Made by a program: the position numbers and the translations under genes. The notes under the pieces are model-generated. The model saw nothing but the letters and a program-made list of their open reading frames with translations. It searched no databases and was not told the DNA's origin. Source: Sphingomonas sp. LR60 (GTDB lineage: Bacteria; Pseudomonadota; Alphaproteobacteria; Sphingomonadales; Sphingomonadaceae). From it: a stretch of DNA of 64,000 bases. This document shows positions 7,606 to 17,560 of the stretch, piece after piece. The stretch is taken from assembly GCF_036855935.1 (NCBI RefSeq), contig NZ_JASPFK010000001.1:2234501-2298500 (forward strand), in the 5' to 3' direction. The first letter of the stretch is position 1. The number at the start of each line of letters is the position of its first letter.

Positions 7606-9008
7606 CAGTCGCCGGTCAGGATGCGATCGACAAGCTGCTTCACCGTCGGCACGAAGCCGTTCGAGTAGAAGGGATCACGCTTGAAGTTATACGCCGCATG
7701 GCCCGCGAACATCAGGTTCGCGTCGGTGTCGCCGCCGTGCGCGATGTCCTGCAGCGTCTTCTGGATGCAGAAGCTGCGCGGATCGGCAAGCCGCCCGGTC
7801 GAGTTGGTCTCGGTATCCGCCCAGCTCGAGAACAGGCACTGGCTGAGGCAGCCCATGCAATCGGCCTGATCCTTGCGGATCTCGCCCTTTTCCTGCGGCG
7901 TCACGAAGACGAGCGTATTGTCCGGGGTCTTGAGCGCGTCGGTGAAGCCAGCGCCGAACCATTCGCGCGCGCGCAGCAGGTCGTTGCGCGTCACCCAGAA
8001 GTTCTTGCCCTTCACCCCGACGTCGAGCTGGAAGACATGGTCGCCCGCTTCCTGCGTCGAGAAGGCGATCTGCCGCTCCGACCGCGCCTCCAGCGAGCGC
8101 AGGAACGGGTTGCGCACCGCCGACGAATAGAAACCGGTCGGCGAGAAACGGTGCAGCAGTACCTCGCCTTCCTCGATCTGCGTCAGCTTGGCCTTCCAGT
8201 CCTCGGGGATCGGGCTTTCCTGCGTCAACAGCGGACGCGTACCGTACTGGAACGCGATCTGTCCGAGTTCGGGATTGTCGATCCACTCGTTCCAGTCGCG
8301 CAGATACCAGACGCCGCCCGCCATCACGATCGGGGTGGTGTCGGGGATGCCGCCCTCGCGCATCGTCTCGCGCAGCGCCTTGACGCGCGGATAGGGATCC
8401 TCGGGCTTCAGCGGGTCCTCGGCATTCGACAGGCCGTTGTGCCCGCCCGCCAGCCACGGGTCTTCATAGACGACCGCCGCCAGCCATTCGCTCGCCTTCG
8501 AATAGGCGCGCTTCCACAGCGCGCGGAACGCGCGGCCGGAGCTGACGATTGGCAGGTAGTTGACGTTGTACGACGCCGCGATCTCGCTGAGCTTGTACGG
8601 CATTCCCGCGCCGCAGGTGACGCCGGCCACCAGCCCGCGCGTCCGCTCCAGAACGCCGTGCAGCACGCGCGGCGCGCCGCCCATTTCCCACAGGACGTTG
8701 ATGTTGATCGCGCCCTTGCCGCCCGCGATCTCCCACGCGCGCTGCACCTGCTGCACCGCGCCCTCGACCGCATAGGCGATCAGTTCCTCGTGCCGCTCAC
8801 GCCGGGTCAGCGCGCGATAGATCTGCGGGATGATCTTGCCGTCGGGATCGTAGCTGTCCGCGTTCACCGCCGAAACCGTACCGATCCCGCCTGCCGCCGC
8901 CCAGGCGCCCGCCGACGCGTGATTGGTGGCGGCAACCCCCTTGCCCCCTTCCACCAGCGGCCAGACCTCGCGGCCTGCATAGACGATCGGCTTCAGCCCC
9001 TTGAACAC
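7605..9008 (-). CDS. Nitronate monooxygenase-type flavoprotein
   Basis: Predicted FMN-dependent oxidoreductase of the 2-nitropropane dioxygenase/nitronate monooxygenase family, a TIM-barrel fold. Family-like segments include ATNHASAGAWAAAGGIGTVS near the N-terminus, the GVTCGAGMPYKL stretch and TPIVMAGGVWYLRDWN, the usual FMN-phosphate region. A GTG at 9008 is preferred because the conserved start of these proteins is about FKGLKPIVYAGRE; the frame is open to a TTG at 9086 that overlaps the glycosyltransferase stop but adds 26 unrelated residues. A Cys cluster near the C-terminus (C384, C387, C391, from CMGCLSQC) is unusual for the family. About 467 residues, longer than classical nitronate monooxygenases. 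Physiological substrate unknown. Confidence 0.75.
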   Translation of the reverse strand: MFKGLKPIVYAGREVWPLVEGGKGVAATNHASAGAWAAAGGIGTVSAVNADSYDPDGKIIPQIYRALTRRERHEELIAYAVEGAVQQVQRAWEIAGGKGAININVLWEMGGAPRVLHGVLERTRGLVAGVTCGAGMPYKLSEIAASYNVNYLPIVSSGRAFRALWKRAYSKASEWLAAVVYEDPWLAGGHNGLSNAEDPLKPEDPYPRVKALRETMREGGIPDTTPIVMAGGVWYLRDWNEWIDNPELGQIAFQYGTRPLLTQESPIPEDWKAKLTQIEEGEVLLHRFSPTGFYSSAVRNPFLRSLEARSERQIAFSTQEAGDHVFQLDVGVKGKNFWVTRNDLLRAREWFGAGFTDALKTPDNTLVFVTPQEKGEIRKDQADCMGCLSQCLFSSWADTETNSTGRLADPRSFCIQKTLQDIAHGGDTDANLMFAGHAAYNFKRDPFYSNGFVPTVKQLVDRILTGD

Positions 9009-9082
9009 GCGATTTCCCGTTTCACCAGTGATGCAGCGGTCCCCTATAAAGCAATCGGGCCGCAACGCGACCGAAATGCGAC

Positions 9083-10201
9083 TCAACCGGGCAAAGCCGG
9101 TCGCCCGATCGCCGCCGAATAGACCGCAGCCGAGCGTGCGATCATCGCTGCGGTATCATGGCGTTCCGTCGCGCGGGCGCGGTTGGCCGCCCCGGCCGCC
9201 GCGCGCAACGTCGCGTCGCTGACCAGCGGCTGCAGCGCATCGCGCAGCGACACCTCGGCGGCATGGGGCGACAGCAACGCGCCATTTTCCGGGGCGAGCA
9301 GCGCCTCGGTCGCGCCGCCGCGCAACGCCATGACCGGCACCCCCGCCGCCATCGCCTCGACGACGATCGCGGGCGCCGCGCCGAGCCGCATCGGCAGCAG
9401 CAGCACGTCGACGCCGCCCAGCCACGCCGCCGTCGGGGTCAACGCACCGGGCAGCACCAGCCGATCGTCGATCCCCATCGCCAGCGCCGCGCGCTCCACC
9501 GCCGCACGCCCTGCGCCATCGCCGACGGCGACGAGCCGGAAGCGCGCCGCCAGCCCCGCGACCGCGCGCACCAGCAACGCCAGTTCCGCGTCGCTCGCGT
9601 TATCTAGCGGCACGCCGATCACCACCTCGACCGGCTTGCGGCGGAAGCCGGCGACGCTTTTCGCATTCGGCCCGCGCGCAAAGGCCGACAGGTCGATGCC
9701 GTCGGGGATGACATGCAACCGCGCCTCCGGGACCTTCCAGCGCGCCGCCGCCGTCTCGGCCGCGGCCGATCCCCCCACCACCAGCCCCGCCGCCGCGCCC
9801 AGCGCGATCCGGCGATACAATCGCGCGCTCCCGGCGCTCGTCGCCTCGGCGGGGTCCTCGTGATGGACGATCGGCGGCGTGTCGCGCGGGAACGCCCGCC
9901 GCGCCATCACCGCATCGATCGCGCCCGCACCGAAACTCAGCACCAGATCGTGCCCGCGCATCGCGCGCGCGATCGCCTCGTAGCGTGCGACCGACACCGT
10001 GCCGGCCAGCGGCGGCGGGTTCTGCGCCAGCATCCCCGTCACGCCCTCGGGCAGCGCGGCGCGACAATCATCTGCCGCGACCACGTGCCGCGCCGCGTCG
10101 CGAAACGCGGTCATCAATTGCACCGCGCGCCGGCTCCACGGATCGCCGCCGTGCGGATCGAAGGCGTCGAACAGGTAAAGAATGGACAGCGACTGTGACA
10201 T
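9083..10201 (-). CDS. Glycosyltransferase, GT4/GT1-like
   Basis: A 372-residue GT-B fold glycosyltransferase. The C-terminal half has the GT4 pattern: RLHVIPDGIDLSAF (the NG[IV]D-type donor-site entry), LVAVGDGAGRAAVE, VLLLPMRLGAAPAIVVEAMA (E-x7-E-like) and AGVPVMALRGGATEAL. The ATG at 10201 (MSQSLSILYLFD) is preferred to a GTG at 10210. Acceptor and donor sugars are unknown. It overlaps the possible TTG start of the flavoprotein gene downstream, so the two may be cotranscribed, but no polysaccharide cluster surrounds it. Confidence 0.85.
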   Translation of the reverse strand: MSQSLSILYLFDAFDPHGGDPWSRRAVQLMTAFRDAARHVVAADDCRAALPEGVTGMLAQNPPPLAGTVSVARYEAIARAMRGHDLVLSFGAGAIDAVMARRAFPRDTPPIVHHEDPAEATSAGSARLYRRIALGAAAGLVVGGSAAAETAAARWKVPEARLHVIPDGIDLSAFARGPNAKSVAGFRRKPVEVVIGVPLDNASDAELALLVRAVAGLAARFRLVAVGDGAGRAAVERAALAMGIDDRLVLPGALTPTAAWLGGVDVLLLPMRLGAAPAIVVEAMAAGVPVMALRGGATEALLAPENGALLSPHAAEVSLRDALQPLVSDATLRAAAGAANRARATERHDTAAMIARSAAVYSAAIGRPALPG

Positions 10202-10260
10202 AGTCGCCACATACTACGCCAAATGCTGCCGCGCACCATGTTCTGCTTCCCCTACGACAA

Positions 10261-10285
10261 GGAACAGGACAAGCAGCGGCCTGTT
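10261..10285 (+). promoter_or_regulatory. Possible EcfG-type (general stress sigma factor) promoter
   Basis: GGAAC at 10261-10265, 16 bases, then TGTT at 10282-10285 matches the alphaproteobacterial EcfG pattern GGAAC-N16/17-cGTT with one deviation. It ends 27 bases before the small exported-protein gene at 10312. Motif match only. Confidence 0.4.
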
Positions 10286-10311
10286 ATCTGCGACTAACAG
10301 GAGACGCACCC

Positions 10312-10560
10312 ATGAAGATCGCTTCCATGTTCGCCGCCGCCGCTTCGCTCACGCTGGCTGCTGCTCCCGCTCTCGCCGCCCCGGCCGCCAGCCCGGCAGC
10401 CTCGCTGTCGATCGCGAAGTCGGCCCGCGCCAGCACCGCCACCTCGGGCAAGAGCAAGCTCGGCGCGCCGGGCTCGATCGTCGCGCTGGTGCTCGCCGCC
10501 GCGATTGTCGCCGGCGGCGTGTTCATCGCGGTCGACGACAACAACTCGGACAGCAACTGA
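10312..10560 (+). CDS. Small exported membrane protein
   Basis: An 82-residue protein with signal peptide MKIASMFAAAASLTLAAAPA ending at ALA, an Ala/Ser/Lys-rich middle, one hydrophobic segment (about 53-73, SIVALVLAAAIVAGGVFIAV) and an acidic tail (DDNNSDSN). AGGAGA lies 10 bases before the ATG. It has its own terminator (10598-10633) and a possible stress promoter, so it is probably a monocistronic envelope or stress gene. No family recognised. Confidence 0.75.
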   Translation: MKIASMFAAAASLTLAAAPALAAPAASPAASLSIAKSARASTATSGKSKLGAPGSIVALVLAAAIVAGGVFIAVDDNNSDSN

Positions 10561-10597
10561 TCCGAACCATCGCGCCGCTCCGGCGGCGTGATGACAT

Positions 10598-10633
10598 AAA
10601 GGCCCGGGGCGCACATGCGCTCCGGGCCTTTTT
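10598..10633. terminator. Strong hairpin terminator between convergent genes
   Basis: AAAGGCCCGGGGCGC and GCGCTCCGGGCCTTTTT pair around a 4-base loop (one mismatch), with A and T tracts on both sides. It serves the small gene on the plus strand and probably the GH130 gene, whose stop is at 10663 on the minus strand. Confidence 0.85.
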
Positions 10634-10662
10634 GGTTCCTGGCAAAGACCTGCCTGTCGGAC

Positions 10663-11793
10663 CTAGCCGATCCGCCCCTTCGGCACGTGCGTGATCCGGC
10701 ACGCGAGGTCGGCCTCCCCGCTCGCCACCACCCAGTGATCGCCGCCGTCCGCGATCCCGGTCGTGAACACCACGTCGGTCACGTACAGCAGGTCCTCCGA
10801 CGGCTTGAGCAACTCCGGCGCCGGCTCCAGCAACGGCGCATGATCGGTCGCCAGCGTGCGCGACGGATCGTCGCGATCGAGCAGCGTCCAATAGGTCCGA
10901 TAGGTGCCGACCACCCCCGACGGCTCGACGCCATGCCACAGCGACAGCCAGCCCTGCTGCCCGCCGACCTCCGCCAGCACCGGCGGCGCGCCGCCGCCCA
11001 TCCGCGCGGTCGCCATCGTCTGCGCATGGGGGCGGATGCCCGGCTTGTCGTAGGGCTTCCAGTGCAAGGCGTCGGGCGACATCGCGAGGTTGATCGACGG
11101 CCCCGCGCGCCATTCGGACTCGGGCGGATAGGCGAAGTACAAATCGCCGAGCGGCCGCGTCTGCGCGCAGAACTTGCCCCCGACCTTGCCCTCGAAGATC
11201 AGCATGTCCTTGTTCTGGTGATCGAGAACGATCCCCTCCAGCGTCCAGTCGAGCGCATCGTCGCTGGTATAGAGCGTCGTCGAATGCCGCTCGGGGCTGA
11301 CGGAACAGGTCGTCATGTAATAGCGCCCGTCGACCTGCGTGATCCGCGCATCCTCGACGCCATAACATTGATAGTCGGTGCGCGGCGCGATCGCGCGGTC
11401 ATAATGGATCGCCACCACCGCGCGGCCCGCGGCGTCCAGCTCGACCGGCAACAGCCACGACAAGGAGGTCAGCGCCATCACCTTCCACCCGCCGCCGCGC
11501 ATCATGAACTTGCGCGGATCGGATGTGTCGACCAGCGACAGCGGCCAGGCGTCGAGCTCATAGCCGCCATCGTGCCAGCGGATCGCATGGACCTGCTGCT
11601 CACGGACGGGATGACGTAGCGCCTCGGCAACGCGCACCATCAACAACAGATTGCCGTTCGGCAACCGCGTCATCCCCGGATTGAACGCGCCCAGCACATA
11701 GGTCTCGGCGTCGATCTTCCCCGCCAGCGGCGAGCGCGACAGGTCGATATCGCGTGGGGTCAGCACCAACGCATCATGCGGCCAGTCCGCCAT
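10663..11793 (-). CDS. Glycoside hydrolase family 130 protein (mannoside phosphorylase-like)
   Basis: A 376-residue five-bladed beta-propeller enzyme of the GH130 type, which phosphorolyses or hydrolyses beta-mannosides. Evidence is the early FNPGMTRLPNGNLLLMVRV segment, CYGVEDARITQVDGRYYMTT (with the catalytic-region Asp-Ala-Arg), and a late SLWHGV...TYRTYWTLLD block. Whether it is a phosphorylase or hydrolase cannot be read off. The ATG at 11793 has GGAGG at a good distance and overlaps the SDR stop by one base; the ATG at 11796 is an alternative. It forms a two-gene unit with the upstream SDR dehydrogenase. Confidence 0.8.
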   Translation of the reverse strand: MADWPHDALVLTPRDIDLSRSPLAGKIDAETYVLGAFNPGMTRLPNGNLLLMVRVAEALRHPVREQQVHAIRWHDGGYELDAWPLSLVDTSDPRKFMMRGGGWKVMALTSLSWLLPVELDAAGRAVVAIHYDRAIAPRTDYQCYGVEDARITQVDGRYYMTTCSVSPERHSTTLYTSDDALDWTLEGIVLDHQNKDMLIFEGKVGGKFCAQTRPLGDLYFAYPPESEWRAGPSINLAMSPDALHWKPYDKPGIRPHAQTMATARMGGGAPPVLAEVGGQQGWLSLWHGVEPSGVVGTYRTYWTLLDRDDPSRTLATDHAPLLEPAPELLKPSEDLLYVTDVVFTTGIADGGDHWVVASGEADLACRITHVPKGRIG

Positions 11794-12551
11794 CATTCCT
11801 CCTCCTGCACGCGCGGGCTGATCGTCAGCCGCTGGATCACGGTGCGGCGCGGCTGGGTGAGCAGATACTGGACGCCGACCGCGATATCCTCCGCGCGCAG
11901 CATCGTTCCCGCCTCGATCTGCGCGCGTTGTTCTTCGGAACTGACGTCGGGCATCTGCATGTCGGCCCCGGTCTTGCCCGGCTCGACCAGCGCGACGCGA
12001 ATGTCCTTGCCGCCCAATTCGCGGCGCAGCGCGATCGAAAAGCCCTGCAACCCGTGCTTGATCGCGGCATAGACCGTCGAGTGCGGGCCCAGCACATAGG
12101 CGCTGGTCGACCCGATCATCACAATATCGCCGCCGGCCGCCATCGTCGCGGCGGCGCGGTGCGCCAGCAGCAGATACTGCGTGAAGTTAAGCGAGATCGC
12201 ATGTCGCACCGCCGCTTCGTCCATTTCGGTCAGCCCCGCCGCTGCCTCCGCCGCATTGGCGACGACGATGTCATAACCGCCGAGCGCCGCGTCGGCGGCG
12301 GACAGGAACGCGCCGACATTGTCGGGATCGGACAGATCGGACAATGCACCCTCGCCCGTACCGACCTCGCGGATATCGGCGAGCGCCTCGTCGAGGTGCG
12401 CCTGATCGGTGCCGCCGATAAACACCGACGCGCCCTCGGCCGCGAGCAGCCGCGCGATCGCCCGCCCGATGCCGGTGGTGCCACCGGTAATCGCGGCGCG
12501 GCGTCCGGCAAGCGGCAGTACGCTGGTATGAGCGTCCCGAACGTCAGTCAT
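11793..12551 (-). CDS. Short-chain dehydrogenase/reductase
   Basis: A 252-residue classical SDR oxidoreductase. The cofactor motif TGGTTGIG is at 22-29, Asn99 in the VANAA strand, catalytic Ser148 (GSTSAY) and Tyr161-x3-Lys165 (YAAIK). GGAGG six bases upstream supports the ATG at 12551; eight more codons in frame upstream are not needed. Coupled to the GH130 gene by stop/start overlap, suggesting the reductase acts on a sugar or product of mannoside breakdown; that link is inference. Substrate unknown. Confidence 0.88.
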   Translation of the reverse strand: MTDVRDAHTSVLPLAGRRAAITGGTTGIGRAIARLLAAEGASVFIGGTDQAHLDEALADIREVGTGEGALSDLSDPDNVGAFLSAADAALGGYDIVVANAAEAAAGLTEMDEAAVRHAISLNFTQYLLLAHRAAATMAAGGDIVMIGSTSAYVLGPHSTVYAAIKHGLQGFSIALRRELGGKDIRVALVEPGKTGADMQMPDVSSEEQRAQIEAGTMLRAEDIAVGVQYLLTQPRRTVIQRLTISPRVQEEE

Positions 12552-12576
12552 GCGACACCTCCACAATCCGTCCATA

Positions 12577-12668
12577 CCACCCCGGCGAACGCCGGGGCCC
12601 AGCTGGGAGAACCGCAGCGATTCATCACCGGGCGTCCCCCAACTGGACCCCGGCGTTCGCCGGGGCGG
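12577..12668. repeat. Paired REP-like inverted repeat, third occurrence
   Basis: ACCCCGGCGAACGCCGGGGC at about 12579 faces its complement ending at 12668, separated by a short spacer. The 336-base gap 12552-12887 also has a CCCCGGACCTGATCCGGGGC palindrome at 12751-12770 and a looser CCCGGATCATTTCCGGG near 12804-12820; no gene seen. Confidence 0.85.
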
Positions 12669-12887
12669 AAGCGGTTGGTTTGAAACGACAGCTGCGATTG
12701 CAACGAGCGACCGGCCCGTCGTTTACCCCAACCCTCTCCCCAGTACGTCGCCCCGGACCTGATCCGGGGCCCCGCTCCTTCTTCTCGGCCAGCGCAAAAG
12801 CGGGATCCCGGATCATTTCCGGGACAACGGGGAAGACAGATCATGCGGGCTCTCCAAACGCACGCCGTAAAGCCCGGCGACAGCGCC

Positions 12888-13760
12888 TCAGTCCACCGGC
12901 CGGTTCCCCGTCCGCGCCAGCCAGTGCATCAACGCAGGTTGCACCTCCGGCTCGCCAAGCATCGGCGCATGGCCGATCCCCGGCACCGTCACCAGCGTCG
13001 CGTCGGGCAGCGCGGCGACCATCCGCTCGGCGGTGCGGGCGGACAGGATATCGCTCAACGCGCCCCGCACCACCAGCACCGGCACGCCCGCCAGGGCGGC
13101 AAGCGCGCGCCACATGTCCGGCCCCGCCTCGTTGCCGGGCAGGCGGAACGGCTCGGCGATCTTCATATCGTAGTCGAGCACGATCCGCCCCGCGGAGTTG
13201 AGCCGGTACAGCCGCTTGGCCATCGCCAGCCATTGCTCGATCCCCCAGTCGGGATAGGCGCCGGCATTGCCCTCCTGCACCCCGCGCGCGGCGTGCATCC
13301 ATGTCGGATAGGTGCTCGGCTTGCCGACATAGCCGCGGATGCGCGCCAGCCCCGCCGGCTCGATCTCCGGCCCGACGTCGTTGAGCAACGCGCCGGCCAA
13401 TCGTCCCGGCACCAGCCCGGCGAGCAGCATCGTCACGATCCCGCCCAGCGAGGTGCCGATCGTCACGAACCGGTCGATCTTCTGCTCGTCGAGCAGGGCC
13501 ACCACGTCCTGCGCATAGGTCAGCGGAACGTAGCTCATCGGGTCCTTGGCATAGCCGCTCTCGCCGCGCCCGCGGAACTCGATCGCGATCACGCGCCGTA
13601 CGGGCGCGATCGCCTGCGCGACCGCCGCGAAGTCGCGCGCGTTGCGGGTCAGGCCGGGCAGGCACAATACCGGCGGGGCGTCATCTGCCCCGGAATAGTC
13701 GAGCGCATGGAGCCGCAGCCCGTCGCTAGACCACCAGTAAATGTCCCGAAACTCCGCCAT
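12888..13760 (-). CDS. Alpha/beta hydrolase
   Basis: A 290-residue alpha/beta-hydrolase-fold enzyme. The nucleophile elbow is GTSLGG with Ser104, the acid is likely Asp237 (RGALSDIL) and the base His264 (IGHAPM). CLPGLTRNARDF at 33-44 is the oxyanion segment, and IEFRGRGESGY is the strand-5 approach typical of esterase/haloperoxidase-like members. The ATG at 13760 is chosen for its AGGG upstream and because longer starts would run into the divergent selO gene at 13799. Substrate unknown. Confidence 0.85.
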   Translation of the reverse strand: MAEFRDIYWWSSDGLRLHALDYSGADDAPPVLCLPGLTRNARDFAAVAQAIAPVRRVIAIEFRGRGESGYAKDPMSYVPLTYAQDVVALLDEQKIDRFVTIGTSLGGIVTMLLAGLVPGRLAGALLNDVGPEIEPAGLARIRGYVGKPSTYPTWMHAARGVQEGNAGAYPDWGIEQWLAMAKRLYRLNSAGRIVLDYDMKIAEPFRLPGNEAGPDMWRALAALAGVPVLVVRGALSDILSARTAERMVAALPDATLVTVPGIGHAPMLGEPEVQPALMHWLARTGNRPVD

Positions 13761-13798
13761 CGCTTGCGCCCTTTGCCGACCGCCCCCCATATCGCGGC

Positions 13799-15157
13799 AT
13801 GGCCGTCGACCCGCAAGCATATCGCCCCGAGCGCACCCTCACCGCGCTCGGCGAGCCCTTTTACGACGAAGTCGCCGCGGCGCGCTTCCCGCAGGCGATC
13901 TTACGCTTCCGCAACGATCGCGCCGCGGCGCAGGTCGGGCTCGACATGCTCGACGACGATGAATGGATCGCACATTTCGGCCGCTTTGCACCGTTGCCGG
14001 GCACGCTCGAACAGCCGCTGGCGCTGCGCTACCACGGGCATCAGTTCCGCGTGTACAATCCCGACATCGGCGACGGGCGCGGCTTTACCTTCGCGCAGCT
14101 CCGCGACACGTCGGGGCGGTTGCTCGACCTCGGCACCAAGGGGTCCGGGCAAACGCCGTGGAGCCGTTTCGGCGATGGACGCCTGACGCTGAAGGGCGGC
14201 GTGCGCGAGGTGCTGGCGACCGAGATGCTCGAGGCGCTGAACGTCCCCACCTCGCGCAGCTTCTCGCTGATCGAGACCGGCGAGGCGCTGGAGCGGAACG
14301 ACGAACCCTCGCCGACGCGCGGCAGCGTGCTGGTGCGGCTCAATCATTCGCATGTCCGCATCGGGACGTTCCAGCGGCTCGCCTATCACCGCGACGAGGA
14401 CGCGCTGCGCCGGCTGACCGGCTATGTGCTGCGCGAACTGTACGGCGAGGACAGCGACGATCCGGTCCGGCTGCTGGACCTGGTCGTCGCGCGCACCGCC
14501 ACGCTCGCCGCGCGCTATATGGCGGCCGGGTTCGTCCACGGCGTGCTCAATAGCGACAACATCAACGTCACCGGCGAGAGCTTCGACTATGGCCCGTGGC
14601 GGTTTGCGCCGGTCTGGGACCCGGCGTTCGTTGCCGCCTATTTCGACCACGCCGGGCTCTACGCCTTCGGCCGCCAGCCCGAGGCGATCCTGTGGGACGT
14701 GATGCAACTCGCCTCGTCGCTCCGCCAGATCGCCGAGCCCGAGCCGCTGATCGCCGCGCTCGACGCGTTCGCCGGCCATTATCAGCCCGCGATCGCCGAG
14801 GCGGTGCTGTGGCGACTCGGCCGGGTGCCGCGTGCGCCGGAGGAAGACCGTGCACTCGTTCAGGCGGTCGAACGCGCGCTTCGGGCGACGCTGATGCCGG
14901 TCGACCAATTCTTCTTCGATGCCTTTGCGCAACCGCTGCCGCAAACATTCGCGAGCGAGTGGGACGAGGTCCGGGCCCGTTTGGAATCCTATGCGCCACG
15001 CCGAACCCGCGATCACGCTTATTGGCAGGGCGCGCCCTGCGCGATGCTGATCGACGAGGTCGAGGCGATCTGGTCACCGATCGCCGCCGCCGACGAGTGG
15101 GGGCCGTTTGGCGCAAAGATCGCAAACATCCGCGCGATGGCCGACGCGCTGCGCTGA
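13799..15157 (+). CDS. selO: SelO (YdiU/UPF0061) protein adenylyltransferase
   Basis: SelO proteins are pseudokinase-fold enzymes that transfer AMP from ATP to Ser/Thr/Tyr of target proteins, linked to redox stress. The 452-residue product keeps the signature blocks: LGTKGSGQTPWSRFGDGR (about 111-128), the LKGGVREVLATEML segment (about 131-144) and FVHGVLNSDN with metal-binding Asn254, then Asp263 in FDYGPW. RYHGHQF at 77-83 is also characteristic. Slightly shorter than the roughly 480-residue E. coli protein. Divergent from the hydrolase at 12888-13760 with a 38-base gap, so promoters overlap. Confidence 0.93.
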   Translation: MAVDPQAYRPERTLTALGEPFYDEVAAARFPQAILRFRNDRAAAQVGLDMLDDDEWIAHFGRFAPLPGTLEQPLALRYHGHQFRVYNPDIGDGRGFTFAQLRDTSGRLLDLGTKGSGQTPWSRFGDGRLTLKGGVREVLATEMLEALNVPTSRSFSLIETGEALERNDEPSPTRGSVLVRLNHSHVRIGTFQRLAYHRDEDALRRLTGYVLRELYGEDSDDPVRLLDLVVARTATLAARYMAAGFVHGVLNSDNINVTGESFDYGPWRFAPVWDPAFVAAYFDHAGLYAFGRQPEAILWDVMQLASSLRQIAEPEPLIAALDAFAGHYQPAIAEAVLWRLGRVPRAPEEDRALVQAVERALRATLMPVDQFFFDAFAQPLPQTFASEWDEVRARLESYAPRRTRDHAYWQGAPCAMLIDEVEAIWSPIAAADEWGPFGAKIANIRAMADALR

Positions 15158-15203
15158 CGATCCCCCTTCCGCCTTGATCAAAGTTACGGCTAAGACCAGC
15201 GGC

Positions 15204-16612
15204 ATGGCTGAGCTGATCTCCTTCGAACCCGCCACCGGCGCGGAATTGTGGCGTGCGGAGACGAGCGACGTCGATGCCGAGGTCGTGACGGCGCGCGCCG
15301 GCTTCGTGCCGTGGGCGGCCAAGTCCTTGTCTTTCCGCATCGAAACCCTGCGCCGCTTCGCCAATGTCGTCCGCCAGCGCGCTGACGCCTTCACCGACCT
15401 GATCGCGCGCGAAACCGGCAAGCCGCTCTGGGAAGCCCGCACCGAGGTCGACACAGTCGCCGCCAAGGTCGACATCTCGGTCAGCGCCTATGCCGAACGC
15501 ACCGCACAGCGCCGGCTCGACGCGCCGATGAACACGCGCATGGCGCTGCGCCACAAGCCGCACGGCGTGCTGGCGGTGCTGGGGCCGTACAATTTCCCCG
15601 CGCATCTGCCCAACGGTCACATCGTTCCCGCTCTGATCGCGGGCAATGCCATCGTCTTCAAACCATCGGAGAAAACCCCCGCGACGGGCGCGTTTCTGGT
15701 CGACTGCTTCCACGCCGCCGGGGTGCCCGCTGAGACGCTGCGGCTGGTGATCGGCGGCCCCGCCGAGGGCCGGGCGCTGGCCGCGCACGACGGGATCGAC
15801 GGACTGCTGTTCACCGGCTCGGCACGCACCGGGATCGCGCTCAACCGCGCTTTCGCCGAAAAGCCCGAGAAGATCCTCGCGCTGGAGATGGGCGGCAACA
15901 ACCCGATCCTGGTGTGGGACACCCCGATCTACACGCCGCCGCAGTGCTGATCGTCCAGTCCGCCTTCACCACCGCCGGACAGCGCTGCACCGCCGCGCGG
16001 CGATTGATCGTGCAGGAATCGCTGGCAGAACCGTTGCTTGCCGAACTGGCGTCGCTGACCCGCCGGCTGATCGTCGGCGCGCCGCACGACGATCCGGCGC
16101 CGTTCATGGGCCCGGTGATCGACAATGAGGTCGCCGACGGGCTGACCGAGAGCTTCCTCGCGCTGATGATGAAGGGCGGCCGCCCGATCCACCATATGGC
16201 GCGCCCGGTCGACGATCGGCCGTTCCTGACGCCTGGAATCATCGACGTCACCGACGTCGGCGACCGCCCCGATATCGAGCTGTTCGGCCCGCTGCTGCAG
16301 GTGATCCGCGCCAGTGACTTCGACGAGGCGATCGCGGAGGCGAACAACACCCGCTACGGCCTGTCGGCGTCGTTGATCAGCCAGACTCCGGCATTGTTCG
16401 ACCGCTTCTGGGCCGGCGCGCGCGCCGGGATCGTCAACTGGAACCGTCCGACCAACGGCGCGTCGTCGTCTGCGCCGTTCGGCGGGATCGGCTGGTCGGG
16501 CAACCACCGGCCAAGCGCGTATTACGCCGCCGATTATTGCGCCTATCCGGTCGTCTCGAACGAGGCAGAGGCGGCGCGCGCGACGATCGGCATCGGCCTG
16601 GCCGACGCCTGA
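15204..16612 (+). CDS. astD: Succinylglutamate-semialdehyde dehydrogenase, frameshifted in this sequence
   Basis: AstD oxidises N-succinylglutamate semialdehyde to succinylglutamate in the arginine succinyltransferase (AST) pathway. The first frame (from 15204) carries LGPYNFPAHLPNGHIVPAL and FKPSEKTPATG, and ends in ALEMGGNNP plus VWDTP; the next frame resumes with DLHAAAVLIVQSAF, the catalytic-Cys segment GQRCTAARR, and later LFGPLLQVIRASDF and FGGIGWSGNHRPSA. One base is missing in ACCCCGATC at 15921-15929; adding it gives 469 aa, the normal length, with a continuous VWDTPDLHAA sequence. No astA, astB or astE is adjacent. The sharpness of the join points to a sequence error. Confidence 0.9.
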
Positions 16613-16634
16613 TTTCAGATAGGGATCGAACGAC

Positions 16635-17549
<915 letters not shown>

Positions 17550-17560
17550 CCGTCCACCAC

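Noticed and set aside
7569..9122. 517-residue plus-strand frame opposite the nitronate monooxygenase-type gene
   Set aside because: Antisense shadow with Arg/Ala/His-rich composition; the minus strand has clear family motifs.
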